DNA from: Chloroflexota bacterium
GTDB taxonomy: Bacteria > Chloroflexota > Anaerolineae > Anaerolineales > UBA4823
NCBI GenBank assembly: GCA_012798185.1
Contig: JAAZNS010000345.1
Span: 1 to 19,908 of the forward strand
Length of the DNA stretch: 19,908 nt
Reading direction: 5' to 3'
Shown here: in pieces, positions 16,602-19,908 of the stretch
Layout: each line of letters starts with the position of its first letter
Position numbering within the stretch: the stretch's first letter is position 1
Made by a program: the position numbers and the translations under genes
Notes under the pieces: model-generated
Seen by the model: only the letters and a program-made list of their open reading frames with translations
The model's database searches: none
Told to the model about the DNA's origin: nothing

Positions 16602-16613
16602 TATAAATATTAT
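16602..16613 (+). promoter_or_regulatory. Possible -10 region for the thiolase operon
   Basis: TATAAA (16602-16607) and TATTAT (16608-16613) are adjacent -10-like hexamers about 50-60 bases before the thiolase start. No consensus -35 stands at the right distance, which would fit a promoter needing the divergent AraC-type activator. The evidence is composition and layout only. Confidence 0.25.
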
Positions 16614-16663
16614 ACAGCATTCAATGCACCATAAATATTAATTCATTTGAAAGGAGTGACATT

Positions 16664-17938
16664 ATGGGTAGTAAGCTAAGAGAACCTGTTTATATCCTGG
16701 GCGTTGGTTGCACCCGTTTTGGCAACCTGTTAGAAACGCCTGAAATCATGGGGTTAAGCTTACATGAGCTAGCAGCTCAGGCTGCCCAAGAGGCAATGGC
16801 AGACGCACAGGTGGATCCTAAGGAAATCGATGCCGTCTTTCTCGGCAACGTTACTTATCCCACATCGCTGCTTCCAGCAACCTATAGTCAGGTAGCCGAT
16901 TGGTTGGGTATTCAATACAAAGCGGGGGTTCACTTCGACGCTGCCTGTTCAACGACCAATGTTGGTATTACTATGGCAGCTACGGGAATAGCAGCAGGGG
17001 TTTATGATAAGGTGCTGGTGGTTGGTTTGGAATCAACTTTAAGCCAGCCCAAATATTTGAGCCCCTATGAGCGTACCACCATTCCCACTGAGGAAATGTG
17101 GCTTTGGACCGATCATTGCGTCGGTCAGGCATACAGCGTACCCCAGGGATACGATATCTTCCCCACCTATAACGGAATTAATGCATTGGGTTATTGCCGT
17201 AAATATGGCATAAGCCTGGATGAATTGGAGCATGGGCTTTTTGAACTGTGCCGCACCAGACGTCTTCATGGGTCTTTAAATTCCAAGGCAATTCGCCAGG
17301 AAACACTGGAACAGGAAGCAAAAAGGATGGGCTTTGATGACCCGTGGGAATTCTGGAATTCTCGATTTAACCCGCATGTAGCCTGGCCTTCGCGCCTATA
17401 CAGTGTGGTTACGCCGGCAGATGGTGCTTCTGCCATCGTTGTTGGACGACGCGAAGGAGCAAGTGTTTCACAACCTGTGGAGCTTAAAGGCTTTGGTATT
17501 AGTGTAATGGACCTGCCTTGGTATGGAGATGATCCGACAGTAATGCCGATTGATACCCACTCGTTCAAAAAAGCCTATGATATGGCAAATATCACCGCTA
17601 AAGATATTGATTACTTGCACGTACACGATTGCTCCCACATTATGAGCATATGTGTCGCCGAGGAATCCGGATACCTGCCCAAGGGACAGGGATTAAAGTT
17701 CGCTGAAGAGGGCCGCTTGCGATTCGACGGCGATAAGCCGATGAGCACCCACGGCGGTCGGCATGCTTTTGGTCATGCCTGGGCAGCCAGCGCCGGCTCC
17801 GATACTTACGAAGCCGTTAAACAAATTCGCGGCATGGCAGATGCCAGACAGATCAAACCTTTCCCCAAAACAGCTGTCATCCACACCCATGGATATGCAA
17901 TGATTAGCACGGTTTTAGTTCTCAATGGAGGTAACTAA
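16664..17938 (+). CDS. Thiolase-superfamily enzyme (SCP2/acetyl-CoA acyltransferase-like)
   Basis: A 424-residue thiolase-fold protein. The nucleophile is Cys95 in FDAACSTTNVG; His321 (VHDCSHIM) and His371 (GGRHAFGHAWAASAG) match the other catalytic positions. The usual C-terminal Cys-Gly motif is replaced by HTHGYAMISTVLVL (401-420), so this belongs to the SCP2-thiolase-like branch, which includes degradative thiolases, retro-aldolases and partners of DUF35 proteins. The reaction could be thiolytic cleavage of a 3-ketoacyl thioester, an acyl transfer or a retro-aldol step. The start is ATG 16664 with AAGGAG just upstream. The next gene, a DUF35 protein, begins two bases after its stop, and such pairs usually form one complex. 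Downstream Pta and acetate kinase suggest that acetyl-CoA is the product. Substrate unknown. Confidence 0.85.
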   Translation: MGSKLREPVYILGVGCTRFGNLLETPEIMGLSLHELAAQAAQEAMADAQVDPKEIDAVFLGNVTYPTSLLPATYSQVADWLGIQYKAGVHFDAACSTTNVGITMAATGIAAGVYDKVLVVGLESTLSQPKYLSPYERTTIPTEEMWLWTDHCVGQAYSVPQGYDIFPTYNGINALGYCRKYGISLDELEHGLFELCRTRRLHGSLNSKAIRQETLEQEAKRMGFDDPWEFWNSRFNPHVAWPSRLYSVVTPADGASAIVVGRREGASVSQPVELKGFGISVMDLPWYGDDPTVMPIDTHSFKKAYDMANITAKDIDYLHVHDCSHIMSICVAEESGYLPKGQGLKFAEEGRLRFDGDKPMSTHGGRHAFGHAWAASAGSDTYEAVKQIRGMADARQIKPFPKTAVIHTHGYAMISTVLVLNGGN

Positions 17939-17939
17939 C

Positions 17940-18341
17940 ATGGCTGATTCCATTATCAAACAATATTATGATGCCCTTGGAAAGGGAAAGTTGTTGGGAA
18001 AGAAATGTAAAAAATGCGGGGCTGTCACTTTCCCGCCAACCACCGCCTGCAAAAAATGCGGAAGCAATGAGCAGGAATGGATAGAATTATCCGGAAAGGG
18101 GAAACTTCTGTATCTTTCTCATGGCATGGCGCCGCCTCCCAACCCACGCTTTGCAGAAATTGCCCCCTATGCTTATGGACATATCAAGCTGGAAGAAGGT
18201 GTCTTTGTCCAGGCGATCATCAATGGTGTAAGCATCGATCCCGATACTTTGAAATCATACTACGAGCGCGGTCCGGTGGATGTCGTTCCGGATATCATGG
18301 AAGTTAAAGGATTGAATGTTTTGGCATTCAAGGTAATGTAA
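17940..18341 (+). CDS. DUF35 zinc-ribbon/OB-fold protein, thiolase partner
   Basis: A 133-residue protein with a rubredoxin-like zinc ribbon, CKKCGAVTFPPTTACKKCG (Cys23, 26, 37, 40), followed by an OB-fold (about 48-130: GKGKLLYLSHG, YAYGHIKLEEGVFVQAII, VVPDIMEVKGLNVLAFKV). DUF35 proteins bind acyl-CoA chains and associate with thiolase-like enzymes, as in archaeal thiolase/HMG-CoA synthase complexes, PhlACB and bacterial sterol side-chain aldolases. The ATG at 17940 is preferred over the in-frame ATG at 17925 because GGAGG (17927-17931) sits eight bases before it, inside the end of the thiolase gene. Translation is therefore likely coupled, giving matched amounts of the two subunits. All four zinc ligands are present. 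Confidence 0.88.
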   Translation: MADSIIKQYYDALGKGKLLGKKCKKCGAVTFPPTTACKKCGSNEQEWIELSGKGKLLYLSHGMAPPPNPRFAEIAPYAYGHIKLEEGVFVQAIINGVSIDPDTLKSYYERGPVDVVPDIMEVKGLNVLAFKVM

Positions 18342-18344
18342 AGT

Positions 18345-18584
18345 ATGAAAGCTGAAGAAATCGAAATCATAGTATTGGAAGTTGTCGCTAAAATCGCCAA
18401 GCGTGATCCACAATCGCTGTCATTGGAAAACAAAATTGCCGAAGATTTGGGAATGAAATCGGTAAGCCGGTTAGAGCTGGCTGCCCTACTGGAAGACCGT
18501 TTTCCGGTAACGATTGATAATTTCGAGATTCGGAAACCAAAGAGTATTGCCGAATTGGTCGATCTGATCAAGGCAAAAATGTAG
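18345..18584 (+). CDS. Acyl carrier protein
   Basis: A 79-residue acidic helical protein with the acyl carrier fold. Helix 2 begins at DLGMKSVSRLELAALLEDRF; Ser39 is the expected phosphopantetheine site. The residue before it is Lys38 instead of the Asp of the common DSL motif, a variation seen in specialised carriers. The C-terminal helix is IAELVDLIKAKM. It begins three bases after the DUF35 stop, so it belongs to the same operon and is not the fatty-acid-synthesis ACP, which would sit with fab genes. It may carry the acyl substrate or product of the thiolase/DUF35 complex. No dedicated phosphopantetheinyl transferase or acyl-ACP ligase is in the window. Confidence 0.85.
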   Translation: MKAEEIEIIVLEVVAKIAKRDPQSLSLENKIAEDLGMKSVSRLELAALLEDRFPVTIDNFEIRKPKSIAELVDLIKAKM

Positions 18585-18595
18585 ACAGCATTACA

Positions 18596-18738
18596 GGGGC
18601 TGACTAAAAAGTCAAAAATGTCATATGGTACGAAGTGTGTCTCACGAAGCGGAGCGAAACATCTCAAGTTAACTAAAAGTCTCTTCGCTTCATTCAGACC
18701 TGCGGCTAGATGTGACAGACTTCTATAAGGACAGCCCC
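18596..18738. repeat. Short inverted-repeat element, copy 2 (MITE-like)
   Basis: GGGGCTGACTAAAAAGTCA at the left end and, in reverse complement, GGGGCTGTCCTTATAGAAGTC at the right end form imperfect terminal inverted repeats. Internal blocks GCGAAACATCTC and CTCTTCGCTTCATTCAG are shared with the reverse complement of copy 1 at 8014-8131. It is non-coding and fills the gap between the acyl carrier protein gene and pta, which separates the operon into two parts. Its palindromic RNA could fold and affect expression of the downstream genes; that is inference. Confidence 0.72.
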
Positions 18739-18812
18739 TTCAAAGCTTGGTGACAATTCAGGTTAATTTTGATATCGTCATTGGTCGATACCAAAAATTG
18801 GAGCAGTGGCAT

Positions 18813-19796
18813 ATGAGCATTATGGAGACATTTTCTCAAAAGGCAAAACAAAACCCAAAGACAATTTTATTTCCTGAAGGGAATAACCCGACCATCCTAA
18901 TGGCGGTTAAGAAGTTGTCTGATGAAAGCCTGGCTAAGCCGGTTTTGCTTGGAAATCCTGAAGAAGTAATTGAAGAAGCTGCTGCCCTGGGTTTCGATCT
19001 GACCGATATCCCCATTGTGCATCCGGATACATCGCCACATATTGAACACTATGTGACCCTTTATTGTCGGGAGAAGGATATGCCGCCTGGGGCAGGTCTG
19101 CGGATTATGATGCAGCCGTTATGCTTCGCCGCAATGATGGTGAAAGCAGGTGAGGCGGATTGTATGGTAGCGGGTATCAATCATCCCACCGAAGAGGTTA
19201 TTCTTGCCAGCGAATTGATCATTGGCCTTTGTCCTGGCATCAGCGTAGTTTCCAGCTTTTTTATTATGGATATTCCCAACTTCACCGGCGGGGAAAACGG
19301 CTTACTAATCTTCGCTGACCCAGCTGTTAACCCCGACCCCAACGCTGAACAGCTGGCAGATATTGCCCTTGCCACAGCCCAAAGCGCTAAAGAGACCCTC
19401 GGATGGGAACCGAGAGTAGCCATGCTGTCGTTTTCAACCAAAGGCAGCGCTAGCCACCCATTGGTGGATAAAGTGATCGAAGCTACTGAATTGGCGCATC
19501 AAAAAGCGCCGAGTTTACTGATCGAAGGTGAAATGCAAGCAGACGCGGCGATTGTGGAGGCGGTAGCGCATAAGAAAATGAAATCCGAAAGTAAAGTAGC
19601 CGGGAAAGCCAATGTCCTGATATTTCCGGATCTTAACGCGGCAAATATTGCCTGTAAACTGGTCCAAAGATTAGCCAAAGCCAATTCTTATGGTCCGTTT
19701 CTCCAGGGATTCAATCTACCAGTCAGTGATCTCTCACGGGGCGCTACCGTTGATGATATCATCGGTGCTTCCATTATCCTTTCAGCGAGAGCATAA
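18813..19796 (+). CDS. pta: Phosphate acetyltransferase
   Basis: A 327-residue enzyme of the PTA/PTB family that converts acetyl-CoA and phosphate to acetyl-phosphate and CoA. Typical Pta stretches are TILFPEGNNPTIL, FAAMMVKAGEADCMVAG, VVSSFFIMDIP, LIFADPAVNPDP, VAMLSFSTKGSA, EGEMQADAAIV, AGKANVLIFPDLNAANIA and the end PVSDLSRGATVDDIIGAS. The match to acetyl-type enzymes is better than to butyryltransferases. The frame opens at TTG 18747 next to the repeat element, but ATG 18813, with TGGAG nine bases before it, begins where homology starts. Acetate kinase starts two bases after its stop. Together they make ATP from acetyl-CoA. Length and motifs are complete. Confidence 0.92.
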   Translation: MSIMETFSQKAKQNPKTILFPEGNNPTILMAVKKLSDESLAKPVLLGNPEEVIEEAAALGFDLTDIPIVHPDTSPHIEHYVTLYCREKDMPPGAGLRIMMQPLCFAAMMVKAGEADCMVAGINHPTEEVILASELIIGLCPGISVVSSFFIMDIPNFTGGENGLLIFADPAVNPDPNAEQLADIALATAQSAKETLGWEPRVAMLSFSTKGSASHPLVDKVIEATELAHQKAPSLLIEGEMQADAAIVEAVAHKKMKSESKVAGKANVLIFPDLNAANIACKLVQRLAKANSYGPFLQGFNLPVSDLSRGATVDDIIGASIILSARA

Positions 19797-19797
19797 T

Positions 19798-19908
19798 ATG
19801 AAAATATTAGTCATCAATTGCGGCAGCGCGACGGTAAAATTCCGACTTTTTAAAACTCAAGAACAAGATGAAATTTCCAGCCTAGCGGGGGGAATTGTAT
19901 CTGGTTTA
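19798..19908 (+). CDS. ackA: Acetate kinase, N-terminal part (3' end outside window)
   Basis: The first 37 codons are present. MKILVINCGSATVKFRLF matches the N-terminal strand and phosphate-binding loop of acetate/butyrate kinases (usual form MKILVINAGSSSLKYQLF). Ala-Thr replaces the Ser-Ser of the loop. The ATG lies two bases after the pta stop, so the two genes are cotranscribed. The enzyme makes acetate and ATP from acetyl-phosphate. Acetate rather than butyrate specificity rests on the neighbouring Pta. Confidence 0.85.
   Translation, partial: MKILVINCGSATVKFRLFKTQEQDEISSLAGGIVSGL

Noticed and set aside
18747..18812. TTG start for pta directly after the repeat element
   Set aside because: Family similarity begins after ATG 18813, which has a ribosome-binding site.
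1..19908. CRISPR array, tRNA or rRNA genes
   Set aside because: No evenly spaced direct repeats, tRNA-like T-loop/acceptor patterns or rRNA segments were found on reading either strand.

Overview
The window looks like a chromosomal segment of an anaerobic, moderately AT-rich bacterium. It is most likely a member of the Chloroflexota, class Anaerolineae or close to it. This rests on lipoproteins with Thr/Pro/Ala-rich linkers, a glucosyl-3-phosphoglycerate synthase fused to universal-stress domains, a WtpA-type tungstate-binding protein, a DnaE2-like polymerase and short inverted-repeat elements. The assignment is by protein style only; no rRNA or tRNA is present to confirm it.

Left part (1-5183, + strand): the end of an operon for sugar-glycerate metabolism. 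It holds the 3' end of a GT4 glycosyltransferase, a GH63 glycosidase of the glucosylglycerate/mannosylglucosylglycerate hydrolase type, a second GT4 glycosyltransferase, and a 614-aa protein joining two universal-stress-like domains to a GT81 glucosyl-3-phosphoglycerate synthase. The last three junctions are short or overlapping, so the genes are probably cotranscribed. The expected product is a glucosylglycerate-type compatible solute or a polysaccharide primer. No phosphatase is seen.

Middle part (5171-10305): a tungstate/molybdate region. A GntR-type regulator with a periplasmic-binding-like sensor domain (- strand) stands divergent from a lipoprotein with three sulfite-oxidase-like repeats. 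Between them lies a consensus-like promoter whose -35 box is embedded in a perfect inverted repeat. Then come wtpA (binding lipoprotein) and wtpB (permease). The ATPase gene wtpC is not here.

10306-12222 is an accessory stretch. It has an integron-attC-like hairpin, a Cys-rich lipoprotein gene with a cassette-like layout, several strong hairpins and a decayed second copy of the 3' end of wtpB.

Right part (12223-19908): on the - strand, a DnaE2-like DNA polymerase III alpha subunit and an AraC-family regulator. Divergent from the latter is a + strand operon: thiolase, DUF35 zinc-ribbon/OB-fold partner, a dedicated acyl carrier protein, phosphate acetyltransferase, and the start of acetate kinase. 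This reads as an AraC-controlled C-C bond-cleaving (or -forming) module coupled to acetyl-phosphate and ATP. It is the best candidate for an undescribed system. Two copies of a ~120-145 bp inverted-repeat element (8014-8131 and 18596-18738, opposite orientations) sit between genes in two of these operons.
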